Assembly (NCBI GenBank): GCA_032718475.1
Contig: JAUCBJ010009144.1
Coordinates: forward strand, 1 to 64,000
Direction of reading: 5' to 3'
From: Nemertoderma westbladi
Lineage: Eukaryota > Xenacoelomorpha > Nemertodermatida > Nemertodermatidae
Length of the DNA stretch: 64,000 nucleotides
The translations under genes were made by a program, and so were the position numbers. The notes beneath the pieces are model-generated. The model ran no database searches and had not been told where the DNA came from. It saw nothing but the letters and a program-made list of their open reading frames with translations. Positions within the stretch are counted from its first letter, which is position 1; each line of letters starts with the position of its first letter. This document shows positions 53,669 through 62,759 of the stretch, piece by piece.

Positions 53669-56203
53669 ATGGCGAGTAAGCTGATCAGGAAGAGAAAAGC
53701 GGAGTCGGGAGGAAAAGAAATATTGGTGGATTTCACCGAAGGACACCCGGGGGAGAGGACGGGGGGATACTACGAGAGGTTGGAAAGGGGTCACGCGGCA
53801 CGAGCGCTGCAGGATCACTTCCGGGAGGCGCACGAACAGCGGTTGGTCGGGACCTACGGGACGCCGTCGCTGGATAACGCGATCTTCCAACACTTCCACT
53901 ACGTAGTGAAAGGAGACGAGGCGAAGTTCGGGATTCCGAAGTATCCGAGGGAATCGCCGAGGAAGGACTGGAAAAGATTCATAGAGTCCGTCAACAGAGG
54001 GGGATATATGATCCTAGATGACGAGGGAACCGTGGAAGACGAAGCGGGTTCGAGACGAGGAACGGCAGGGTCGGCCAGGACCATACTCTTGCATTTGGCA
54101 GCGCCAAATGGGGACATCTTCTTATTCGACTTAGGGACGTATGGGAAGAAGGACGGGCCGAAATTAGACCGACTGCCGAAAGCGGTACAGGTCTTAGTAA
54201 GGGAGAAGTCGACGACGAAAGTGGGATCGGCGATTCGCGAGGACGCGGAGAGGATCATCGGTCCGGACGCCACCAACCTCCTGGATATGCAGAAAGTCTT
54301 TATGGCTATGACGGCACCGGATGGATTGGGGGTGGTCGAGAACTCAGGCCAATGCGGGGCGGTGGCGATGGGCCAATTATTGGGGCTCGTATGCCACAAA
54401 CCAATGGATTGGGGAAAGTTTAGGGAAGAATACGGAGCAGAACTAGCGAACTCGCTGAAGTGGGGAGCGAGACCGGGAAAGCAGGAGGTATATCAGTTTC
54501 GCAGAGGAGCGATAAAGGTATATCAGAAGCGATATATCCTGCAGGAGGACTGGATAATGATAAGTTTGCTTAACTTATTCATGACCGTAGTTATCGAAAG
54601 GGAACCAGGGGCATTTCTGTTATCGGGATCACCCCTAAGCTACAGGAGAGCCTTTAAGACGGCCTTTGACGGTCTGGTAGACCACCCGGGGCTGAAGGGC
54701 GAGTCGGTGTACTACAACAGCCGACATCTGGTAGATGGGGAGACGGATACACCGTATCAGAGATGGGAGCAGCTAGAGATGGATAGACGGGAAGCAAAGC
54801 GACTGGAAGAAGTCGCTAGACGAGAGAGGATAGAAGCAGAGGAGAGGGAAGAGGAGGCCAGGACACAGAGTTATGGCTTCGAGGAACAGGCGGGTCTAGA
54901 CGAGCTTCATTGGACTTCGTCAGGGAGTTCGGGGGAGTCTCTAGGACGAGAATTGGGATGGACGGTGGGATCGCCGAAACAGTCGACGTCGGGGTTGCAA
55001 ACGATGCCCATACCAGCGGGCGCCGAGGGCGACCAACCGCCAAGGGAGCTAAGGGAGCTAGAGGGATGGAGAGCTACGGGCGAAAGCCAAGGCGGGAAGG
55101 GACATAGTGGATCCATCGGGATACCGGGATTGGAGACGCTACCGGAAGAAGAGGACGACGACGACGAATTCGGAGAGATGCCGCCCATCGAAAGGATAGG
55201 CCACTCGGACACGGACTGGGTTGGCGGAAGGGTGGTGACGGCCAGTGGGGCGAGGGCCTTCTGGAACAGATCCGGCAAGCGGACCTGGGTGCACGAGGGG
55301 CCGGCGATGGATTTCGCGGAGAGCACCATCAGGTTGGGCGAGCAACCGGGGACGGCACCACGGATAGTATTCGGGGAGACGATGCCCGAGAGGGGCGGAG
55401 AGATAGACGTAAACAGGGAGAGCAACGTAGAGAAGTTCGCCTACCAGCGACTCCATAGACCGCGGAGATCGCTTGGGACGAAGGACGAGGTGGGACGCGA
55501 GACATTGGTACTCGGCTGCGACTACTGTGGGAGACAGACCCATCAGGAAAGCAGCTGCCTATACCGGTTCCAACGGGGAACCTTTTGTCTCTATTGTAGA
55601 GAACCAAGTCACAGGATGGGGGCGTGTCCACGGTTGCATAACCGATGTCCAAAGTGCCACTTTCGGGGGCACTACGGACGCGAGTGCGACTGGATGAGCG
55701 ACGAGGAGAAGTTCACGAGGTTCGAGGAGTGGGCCGACGTGGGGGCCATGACGCGCCAGCGCATGAAGGCCCAAGAGTTCAAGTGGGGTTTCTTCCTCAT
55801 AAACCAGGAGACCCACATGGAAATCATAAAGCGAAGGTTACCGTTTACCTATCAAGAGGTAGCTACGGCGGCATCGTTCGCCGGAGTTATGAACACGCAA
55901 CGGTACCTGGACAGGTGGACACCAGAGAACCGGAGGGAGTCTAGGGATTTCTTGGCGGAACACGTACCAAAGGCAATGAAGATGATCCTATGGGACGCCA
56001 CACGAGGGAAACAACCAGGCCATTCTGAGGGGCCACCGGCGAAGCGGTATCGGGCTTTAATAACACCAGCGCCCAAGGAGCCGACGACCGGGATCAGCAA
56101 GGAAGTGGCAGCAAAGGTCCGGAAACAGAAAGCGGATGATGCCAGAGGAGCGGTGATAACCAAGAAACGGGCCAGGGAGGAGGACGTGAGGAGATACAGA
56201 TAA
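53669..56203 (+). CDS. element B accessory protein: DEDD exonuclease-like domain and three zinc knuckles
   Basis: 844 residues from the ATG at 53669. Residues ~110-310 fit a 3'-5' exonuclease of the DEDD superfamily: YMILDDEG (motif I, Asp117 and Glu119), then ILLHLAAPNGDIFLFDLG (strands 2-3), KVGSAIREDAERI (motif II, Asp192), LLDMQ (206), GQLLGLVCHKPMDW, and RYILQED (motif III, Tyr289 and Glu293 or Asp294). DxEG resembles the EXD1/Egalitarian branch. A charged helix follows (~365-400), then a disordered acidic stretch. Three C-x2-C-x4-H-x4-C knuckles sit at ~617-673, followed by an EWADVGAM helix and a region shared with elements A and C, and a basic tail. It lies where env would be, but has no signal peptide or membrane segment. 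RNA binding and trimming is inferred. Confidence 0.75.
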   Translation: MASKLIRKRKAESGGKEILVDFTEGHPGERTGGYYERLERGHAARALQDHFREAHEQRLVGTYGTPSLDNAIFQHFHYVVKGDEAKFGIPKYPRESPRKDWKRFIESVNRGGYMILDDEGTVEDEAGSRRGTAGSARTILLHLAAPNGDIFLFDLGTYGKKDGPKLDRLPKAVQVLVREKSTTKVGSAIREDAERIIGPDATNLLDMQKVFMAMTAPDGLGVVENSGQCGAVAMGQLLGLVCHKPMDWGKFREEYGAELANSLKWGARPGKQEVYQFRRGAIKVYQKRYILQEDWIMISLLNLFMTVVIEREPGAFLLSGSPLSYRRAFKTAFDGLVDHPGLKGESVYYNSRHLVDGETDTPYQRWEQLEMDRREAKRLEEVARRERIEAEEREEEARTQSYGFEEQAGLDELHWTSSGSSGESLGRELGWTVGSPKQSTSGLQTMPIPAGAEGDQPPRELRELEGWRATGESQGGKGHSGSIGIPGLETLPEEEDDDDEFGEMPPIERIGHSDTDWVGGRVVTASGARAFWNRSGKRTWVHEGPAMDFAESTIRLGEQPGTAPRIVFGETMPERGGEIDVNRESNVEKFAYQRLHRPRRSLGTKDEVGRETLVLGCDYCGRQTHQESSCLYRFQRGTFCLYCREPSHRMGACPRLHNRCPKCHFRGHYGRECDWMSDEEKFTRFEEWADVGAMTRQRMKAQEFKWGFFLINQETHMEIIKRRLPFTYQEVATAASFAGVMNTQRYLDRWTPENRRESRDFLAEHVPKAMKMILWDATRGKQPGHSEGPPAKRYRALITPAPKEPTTGISKEVAAKVRKQKADDARGAVITKKRAREEDVRRYR

Positions 56204-56870
56204 GTTCCCGGAGGAGAGGGAATGGGACTGAGACTGGGACGTGGTGCGCCTGGAAGGCGCCGCATGTAACGTACGAACTATTAAGTATAAATTTAATTAA
56301 TGCAAATAACTATATAAGTGCAATTCGTATGTACGTACGTAGTGATTAGCAGTAAAATACATACGTTTGGAGTAAGTACTATAGTCATACAACCTTTCTC
56401 AATTAGCTACTGGGACTGGGGGACAATTGACTATGGCACTATGGACGAGACAACTGACAATTTCACACTTCTTGAGTGCGGCGGCACGAGAGGGGGGGGA
56501 GGTTCGTCAGGAGAGATAAAAACAGTCAAAGTGGACTTGAGAATCGGAATAAGAGTGTGAAGTGCGGAGAGAGTGCGAACGCAATTCTAGTGTGGGGGGG
56601 AATGAGAGGCTGAGTAAGGGACGAGGAGGTCCGGGGGTATGAGAGAGTTAGGGTGAGAGTGAAGGTGAGATAGGGCGAAAGTGTTGGGGAAACAAAAATC
56701 GCGTGAAGAGGTGAGCGCGATCGGCCCGACATGAGACGCCAGGCGTAAAGGGTAGCGTTATCATACCCAGAGGGAGCGGCCCGGAAAGCCGACTCCGAGA
56801 GAAAAGAATTCCACCCCACACCCGATACTAGATCGGGATCCAGCGGGATTGTAGCGCACTTTTTTGGTTG
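56204..56870 (+). other. 3' untranslated region of element B
   Basis: Non-coding sequence between the accessory stop and the polypurine tract, with short purine-rich repeats (GAGAGTTAGGGTGAGAGTG). Confidence 0.6.
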
Positions 56871-56908
56871 ATGCTATCTTCTTACCGGGAAGATAGCATG
56901 GGGGGGAG
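56871..56908 (+). promoter_or_regulatory. hairpin and polypurine tract before the 3' LTR
   Basis: ATGCTATCTTC (56871-56881) pairs perfectly with GAAGATAGCAT (56889-56899) around a 7-nt loop. It abuts GGGGGGGAG (56900-56908), the likely plus-strand primer, which abuts the LTR TG. Confidence 0.8.
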
Positions 56909-57445
56909 TGTTAGCTTATTCAATCCCGCCAACACCCCATAAAGTTATTAGCCGATAAGCAATATTGGGAGCCGCGAGATTGGGTAATTAACCAACTCGC
57001 GCCATCCCAATAAGAATGGGAAGGAAGCACACAATAGAGGGTCAGGGGCCAAACCCCTAACCCAGAGAGAACAGGTGGAGTGAACGGGAATACTCCACGG
57101 GGCGCCAACAAGGGTATTAACCAATCAGAGGGGGGAATGGCATCGATTGAGTAGCAGTAAGGCCACCGTGCAATATAACCAATAACCTATTAATCAGTGA
57201 TTCAGTTATCTCAGTGCAGCAGTGCTAGCGTAGGGTACAGCCAATTAGTTTAGTTAGGGGATCACGGGACTTTAGTTACCGTATCCCGCCTTGTACACAT
57301 TCACAACATATCTATATCTTATAACCTCCTATTATACACCGAACTTCAGAACTCAATTATCTTTACTTCACCCTTACACACGGCGGGGACGCGTGGACTA
57401 AATACCACACCGGATAAATCGGGATCCCTCCTGGATCCCGTCACA
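56909..57445 (+). repeat. 3' LTR of BEL element B
   Basis: Appears identical to the 5' LTR. It is followed by GGCTCTACCGACTGAGCTAC, whose reverse complement reads like the 5' half of a tRNA (GTAGCTCAGTCGGTAGAGCC, A box). Confidence 0.95.
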
Positions 57446-57475
57446 GGCTCTACCGACTGAGCTACTGAACCACTT
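57446..57475 (-). repeat. tRNA-like A-box half next to the LTR
   Basis: Minus strand: TTCAGTAGCTCAGTCGGTAG followed by AGCC matches a tRNA D-arm. No T-arm follows because the LTR starts there. It could be a tRNA or SINE cut by the element B insertion. Confidence 0.4.
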
Positions 57476-58232
57476 GACCGATGGGTGTACAAATGATAGA
57501 ACCAATACGAATGAGAACTCAAAGCAATCTTTACAAAGTTAATTCGAACAAAAATAAAATTTTGAAAATCCACGGCATTTAGGGAATATAATTCTATACC
57601 GCTCCATGAAAACAGGATATTATCGTGCATAAAATATACGGTTTTCACCAATAATCAATCAAACTATAGAATACTTAGGGCGTACTTACATATTTACAAT
57701 TAAATTTCAAACAATACTTCCTTTTTACGTAATGATTCGATACAAAAATAATTACAAATTCAAACTTTACGTATTTAAGGCTTTACTAAGTAAGTACAAT
57801 ATAAATCTAAATTAAATTCACCAATATAAATCTATTGCATCTCAATATTGCATAAATTCAAACAATTACAAATACAAATAAATGAAAACAATAAGAAAGG
57901 CTCGCGAGTCTTCCATCTACTATTGCATCTCAAATATTGCATAAATTCAAGTAATTACAAATACTTTCGTACCTAAATGTAGATTGCATAAGTTCGAAAT
58001 AATCACGTAAATATAAAATATAAATTCTTACTAAATATAAGTTTTACTAAATATAAGTTCTTATTTCTAAATTTCATAAATTCGGAACAATACAAATTGC
58101 ATAAGTTCGGAATAAGCACAAATATAAAATATAAGTTTTACAAAATTTTCTAAATATAAAACATATAATTCAAAATAAATCACAAATCATAAGAAATGCT
58201 CACGAGTCTTACGTCCACCCTTGCCCTCCCTT
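57476..58232. other. AT-rich non-coding, likely 3' part of element C
   Basis: Tandemly similar AT-rich sequence (ATTGCATAAATTC, ATTACAAATA). It contains two copies of the AGAAAGGCTCGCRAGTCTTCC motif also found inside element C. No LTR pair could be identified. Confidence 0.5.
57894..58222 (-). repeat. two copies of a dispersed element C motif
   Basis: AGAAAGGCTCGCGAGTCTTC at 57894 and AGAAATGCTCACGAGTCTTA at 58192 are variants of a motif found again at 60291 and 62875. Confidence 0.8.
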
Positions 58233-60041
58233 TTATCGCTTAGTGGATCGAGCCCTGCCGCATCCTCGAAAACTGCGCACAGGTGACTTTGCTCGCGATA
58301 TGGGACTAATTGGGCGAGTCACTGGTTTACTTGGGACGTTGAGAGACGGTGCGACTATTTCCTCGCAAATTCGTCTATTTGGCATCCCAAAACCTCGACC
58401 GATTCCTCGTGACCGATCAGTCGTCACTACAGTTGGTAGAACGTCTGGGAACGTGCGAGAAGCGGACGACGCAGACCCAAGAGTAGCTTGCGCCCCCTGT
58501 TGATCAGCTGGTGTATGTCCCGATCCTCCTACTGGTTCTCTTGGAAGTGATACCGTATCCCGAGTAACTCGAATAGTCGGCTCAACTCCCTTGCGTTCTT
58601 CTACATTAATAATTTTCTTTAATTGTTGGCCCACTTTCTGGACCCGTATGATCCTACCCTGCCCGTCCTCCCGAGGGTGACGTGCAGACGGCGCAACCGG
58701 AGTGGCTGGTATATTTGTCGCCTCTAGGACCTCCTCTTCCTCGAATACGCTCGCTCGTATACGTTTATGGTAAAACGCGGCTCGGTACGCCCATGCGACG
58801 GTTAACCAAGCTCCTTTGTTCCGCTTTTCAGTTCGGAAACGATCGAATTCACCATACGTAATCCGATTAACGACTTTCTGAAAATTCCACGTGTTTTTGT
58901 TATCCGGGTGAATCTGTAGTAGATACTCGCGCACCACTCGGAATCCGCTGTCGTGGGGCAAAATATCAACAACCTCGATAAGTTCGTCATATTGGGGCAT
59001 AGCGGAGATGTATCCTTCCGACATCATCGTTTGAGGATTTACCGCCCAAAATCCAAGATGCGCCCTCATCGGAAACCGTCTTCTTTGTGCCGATACATGT
59101 TCGTCGGCTAAATCTTCCCACTCGTCAAATAATTTCCTCACGAGTTTTACAGATTCGTGTTCATAAGGTATGTCTCTTAATTGGCATTCAGATGCTCGAT
59201 GTCCCTTTATATTGCAATAAGTACATTGAGCCATAAATCTCCAGCAAGTATAAAAGGTATGAGACCCTTGATCCCCACACCATCCACAGATTAGCTGAGT
59301 CGTAGTAATGTGCTTTCCACTGCACTTTGTCATATGATGTCCAGCGACGCCACATTTACTACACATCGTATTGGCAGGGTACCACACTCGTTTGTATATA
59401 AGATCTCCAATCGGTCGAGCGCTTCCTCCCACACTATAATCGTAATCATCTGGGTCTATGGGTTGGTAGGTTTCTGAAGGTTGTATACAAACTATAGCAT
59501 ATGTTGCTTCAAGTTGTCGAATCTCCGTCTGAGATTTCTTCGGGAGGTTCCTTTCTATCTCAAGAAGTTCCTCTAAAGGATCGTCGGCGATCGTAGTAGT
59601 TACTTCGAATTCATCACCAAGGTGACCGATAGGCGCGCGCGTCTGCCGTGATTCTTCCGTAATCTCCACGATACGTTCTCCTTCATAGGGTAACAATGTA
59701 AACATAGATGGTCTTTCGATAAGAGATCCCGCACAGCGAAGATACACGTCTCGAAATATGCTAAATCCTGCTCGAGTAAAGGCATTGCTGTCTTTGCGAG
59801 CTTCGCTGTACTTTCTGATAATTCCTTTATACCAAATATAGTGTAGTCCTTGGCTCCAAATCTTTCGAATGCGCTGCGCCTCCTCTTGGATATCATATCC
59901 CCATCTCGGCTCTCCTTGTATCCCTTTCTCCATAATTAGGGGTGTAGTTACATAATCATTACTACTAGAGGGAATACAACAGAGTTTGTGGTTAGTTGTG
60001 AGGAGACGTGAGAGTTTTGTCTGCCTTTTGGGCTTCGACAA
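58233..60041 (-). CDS. element C accessory protein: three zinc knuckles, no exonuclease
   Basis: The frame opens at a TTG; the first ATG is near 59933, giving about 566 residues. It lacks the exonuclease part of the A and B proteins. The segment RAGFSIFRDVYLRCAGSLIE matches SAGFAIFKDVCIQNLHSSVI of element A, so the remainder is homologous. Three knuckles follow (C-x2-C-x4-H-x4-C, C-x2-C-x5-H-x4-C, C-x2-C-x4-H-x4-C; about 59375-59185), then LFDEWEDLADEH and GFWAVNPQTM, and a disordered basic tail. It may be a naturally short version or a copy that lost its 5' part; the 555 bp upstream to pol have stops in all frames I checked. Confidence 0.75.
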   Translation of the reverse strand: MSKPKRQTKLSRLLTTNHKLCCIPSSSNDYVTTPLIMEKGIQGEPRWGYDIQEEAQRIRKIWSQGLHYIWYKGIIRKYSEARKDSNAFTRAGFSIFRDVYLRCAGSLIERPSMFTLLPYEGERIVEITEESRQTRAPIGHLGDEFEVTTTIADDPLEELLEIERNLPKKSQTEIRQLEATYAIVCIQPSETYQPIDPDDYDYSVGGSARPIGDLIYKRVWYPANTMCSKCGVAGHHMTKCSGKHITTTQLICGWCGDQGSHTFYTCWRFMAQCTYCNIKGHRASECQLRDIPYEHESVKLVRKLFDEWEDLADEHVSAQRRRFPMRAHLGFWAVNPQTMMSEGYISAMPQYDELIEVVDILPHDSGFRVVREYLLQIHPDNKNTWNFQKVVNRITYGEFDRFRTEKRNKGAWLTVAWAYRAAFYHKRIRASVFEEEEVLEATNIPATPVAPSARHPREDGQGRIIRVQKVGQQLKKIINVEERKGVEPTIRVTRDTVSLPREPVGGSGHTPADQQGAQATLGSASSASRTFPDVLPTVVTTDRSRGIGRGFGMPNRRICEEIVAPSLNVPSKPVTRPISPISRAKSPVRSFRGCGRARSTKR

Positions 60042-60596
60042 CGCTCTAACCTCCTACCCATAGCCTAAGATCTAGGGTTTCTTTAATGACACGCTGCTTC
60101 TTATCTAAAATTTTTTGCCGAAATAAAAACGAATTTGGGCTAAACTGGCTGTGAGTCTAAAATACTCACTTTTTGATCCCAAACTATTATCAGAAAATAA
60201 GCAGTCAAGAATTAGTAATAAATATAGGGGAGTCTATTTATTGACGTAACTTATTGAAACAAGACCGTGTAAAATTTAATTAAAATTTTAAGAAAGGCTC
60301 GCAAGTCTTCCTCTCTTGTTTCTCTAATTTTAAGTTCCACCCGACTGTACCCTGAAATCTATTCACTGGAGAAAATTTTTAAAAAATTTTTTCAAATCCA
60401 AATGGATTGTCTAAATTTCGAAATGTCTCAATATTGTGAGTTCCAAGTAGAATTCCATTTCTTATACCTACAAATCCCGCTCCTATGTGACACATAAGGG
60501 TACTACCCTCAATGTTCACATATAAAGACAATGGAATTCTACCGCTGTCCTTACTACAGTGTACAGGTATGTGGAAATCTATTTGTAAACTCCTAA
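60042..60596. other. spacer between integrase and accessory gene of element C
   Basis: AT-rich, non-coding. It contains one exact 28-nt copy of the dispersed element C motif (60291-60318). Confidence 0.6.
60291..60318 (-). repeat. 28-nt element C motif, exact copy 1
   Basis: Identical over 28 nt to 62875-62902. The sense (minus) strand includes AAGACTTGCGAGCCTTTCT after a purine-rich AAGAGAGG start. Confidence 0.9.
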
Positions 60597-62759
60597 TTAT
60601 TTACTAGTATTAGGTGGAGATTTGTAGTCTCCAGACTCGTTACGAGTCTCTTCAAGAAGTACGAGACGTTGAGTCGGTCTGTCTACTGTACGACCGTCAA
60701 TTGTCCGTACCGTCACAGTTCTTGTCACTCCATCCATAGATGGATGTGTGGCTAAAATTACACCTGTTATCCAGAAGCGTCTTTTTAGATTCACTTCTGC
60801 TAACAGCACGTGATCTCCCGGCTTTAATGCGCGGGTGTTATTGTACCAAGTTGTTCTGGCAGAAATAGAGGGCAAATAATGGTTTTGCCATATTTCCCAG
60901 AATTTGTTAGCCAGTAGTTGCGTGATTTTCCACGCTTTTCTACCGTAGCTGTCGCTTTCTATTGGAATAGAAATCGGCGTCAAAGTGGTCGGTGCCTGCA
61001 TTAGCAGGTGTGCCGGTGTCAAAGCAAATTGAGATTGTTTGTCATCGGGTACTAATACTATTGGTCTAGTATTTAGTATTGCCTCGATTTCAACAAACAA
61101 TGTTGTCAGTTGGTCGTCTGTTAATATGTGGTTTACTGGAATGACCTTTGCCATTGCCGTCTTTATAGATCTAATCAATCTCTCCCAGACTCCGCCTCTC
61201 CAAGGACTATCTGGAGGATTAAACTTCCAAACAATCTTGTGAGGTTGTAGTTCGTTCGAGATTTGATCATGATCTAATTTCTTAAAGGCTCTAGCAATCT
61301 CATTTCGAGCACCAACAAAGTTTGTCCCTTGGTCTGAGTACAAGCATTTTACTAGTCCGCGTCTAGCGATAAATCGCCGCAGTGCTAGTATAAACGCGTT
61401 GGTGGAAAGATCCATCACACGTTCAATGTGAACTGCCCTACTGGACATACATGTGAAAATCAGTCCCCAGCGTTTTACTAGTATACGTCCACGTTTCGTA
61501 TGTATGGGACCAAAGCAATCAATTCCAGTCTCTGTAAAAGGTGGTCTGAATGCTTGAAGTCGTGCTTGTGGTAGTTCACTCATTTCTTGGGTACCTATTC
61601 TAGAATGTACCTTTTTACAAATAATACACGTACGTGTCACTGAACTTAACGCTTTACTGGGTCTAATTAATACAAATCTTGTACGTAAGTAGGAAAGACA
61701 GTGGTGTCTTCCAGCGTGTTTCAGATGTAAATGTGCGTCCAGTATCATTGCACGTTGTAGTTCGTGGTGTTGCGGTATTATTATTGGGTACCTAAAGTTT
61801 GTGTTAAAGTCAATGTTTTGAAGCCGAGATTTATGACAAATTAAGCCATTATAAATAATCGGACTCCAACTCAGTATTGGTGACGACTTGATTGATTGAC
61901 CTTGATTTATGGATGTGAATTCGCGCGCGAAATATCGCAGTTGATAATGGCGAATTAATTTAATCTCACACCTGTCAATCTCAGCCAATGTAAGTCGACG
62001 TGTAAAGTCACGTTTGCCTTTAACGTATTGTACAAAACGTACAATCCACGCTAATTTTCGGCAAGCGCTTGTCCAAGAATCTGTTAAGTTTACAATACGG
62101 TCGACGTAAGTATTTGTGACGTCATCAGGTAAGTCAATGGAGAACTTGGAAGGTTTTGATTTACTAGAAGGGCCCACGGGTCCGCCGGTAAGTATTCCCT
62201 TGTTGACTGTTGATCCGTCCGGGTCTACAAGTAATTTGTCCTTCTTCGTCTTCTTACCTTGATTGTCGGTACTTTGTAAGTCGATCGTTAATGGTGGTTT
62301 GAACTCTATGGGATCAGTGGGTTTCGGTAAACTTATTTTTCTGCCGATATTAATCCCAGGTTTCACCATAGGTTGCAAGTTCGGTATGTCTCTTGAGCGC
62401 AAAGTAACACCTGTATTTACATTAGCGTAGGTACTACCCACATCTGTAATACATGAGGTTTCACCGTGCTTATGGTTGCTCAAGTGTGTCAAAATTGGTA
62501 GTTTGTCAATACAAGGCCGCTCCAATAGGGAAACTGCGGCTTTATTGTTAGTCGATACATTACTAATGTCCGGTAGAACATTTTGTGATGTTTCTGACAA
62601 AATGTCTAGTCGACTGTCTAGTAATGTGTCTGGCGATACGTCTAGTAACGTATCTGGTTGTTTGTCAATAGAAGGCCGCTCCAATAGGGAAACTGCGGCT
62701 TTACTGTTTGTCAGTATGTCACTAGTGTCTGCTAGAACATTTTGTGATATGTCTGGCAA
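60597..62759 (-). CDS. BEL/Pao element C pol, integrase
   Basis: About 720 codons. It starts with a low-complexity linker in which two ~180-nt blocks are duplicated (each with SQNVL...KAAVSLLERP). The integrase has HHCC (LHLKHAGRHH then CIICKK), and triad GIDCFGP, YSDQGTNFVGA and WRGGVWERL. It ends in a basic C-terminal domain with TWYNNTRALKPGDHVLLAE. It overlaps the RNase H frame at 62722-62759 in the +1 frame, so the polyprotein is broken there. Confidence 0.85.
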   Translation of the reverse strand: MPDISQNVLADTSDILTNSKAAVSLLERPSIDKQPDTLLDVSPDTLLDSRLDILSETSQNVLPDISNVSTNNKAAVSLLERPCIDKLPILTHLSNHKHGETSCITDVGSTYANVNTGVTLRSRDIPNLQPMVKPGINIGRKISLPKPTDPIEFKPPLTIDLQSTDNQGKKTKKDKLLVDPDGSTVNKGILTGGPVGPSSKSKPSKFSIDLPDDVTNTYVDRIVNLTDSWTSACRKLAWIVRFVQYVKGKRDFTRRLTLAEIDRCEIKLIRHYQLRYFAREFTSINQGQSIKSSPILSWSPIIYNGLICHKSRLQNIDFNTNFRYPIIIPQHHELQRAMILDAHLHLKHAGRHHCLSYLRTRFVLIRPSKALSSVTRTCIICKKVHSRIGTQEMSELPQARLQAFRPPFTETGIDCFGPIHTKRGRILVKRWGLIFTCMSSRAVHIERVMDLSTNAFILALRRFIARRGLVKCLYSDQGTNFVGARNEIARAFKKLDHDQISNELQPHKIVWKFNPPDSPWRGGVWERLIRSIKTAMAKVIPVNHILTDDQLTTLFVEIEAILNTRPIVLVPDDKQSQFALTPAHLLMQAPTTLTPISIPIESDSYGRKAWKITQLLANKFWEIWQNHYLPSISARTTWYNNTRALKPGDHVLLAEVNLKRRFWITGVILATHPSMDGVTRTVTVRTIDGRTVDRPTQRLVLLEETRNESGDYKSPPNTSK

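Larger units (their letters stand above)
43241..57445 (+). mobile_element. BEL/Pao retrotransposon B, full length with LTRs
   Basis: The two 537-bp LTRs (43241-43777 and 56909-57445) look identical, start TGTTAGC and end GTCACA. Between them lie a long gag region (43857-47190), gag-pol (47196-52406), a repeat-bearing spacer, an accessory gene (53669-56203), a hairpin and a polypurine tract. Identical LTRs mean a recent insertion. No target duplication is visible: the left flank is minisatellite ending GTCGG and the right flank starts GGCTC. Confidence 0.92.

Noticed and set aside
54320-54760. OTU-like cysteine protease in the element B accessory protein (SGQCGAVAMGQLL, YYNSRHLV)
   Set aside because: The residues around it align better with the later half of a DEDD exonuclease, with motifs I and II just upstream; no Asp near the Cys and no good catalytic His pair.
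53669-56203. env glycoprotein
   Set aside because: The gene is in the env position but encodes no signal peptide, no membrane-spanning segment and no cysteine-rich ectodomain.
57346-57651. minus-strand ORF reading SGSVAQSVEPVTGSRRDPD
   Set aside because: Translation of a tRNA-like D-arm and the LTR end, a common artefact of tRNA-derived sequence.
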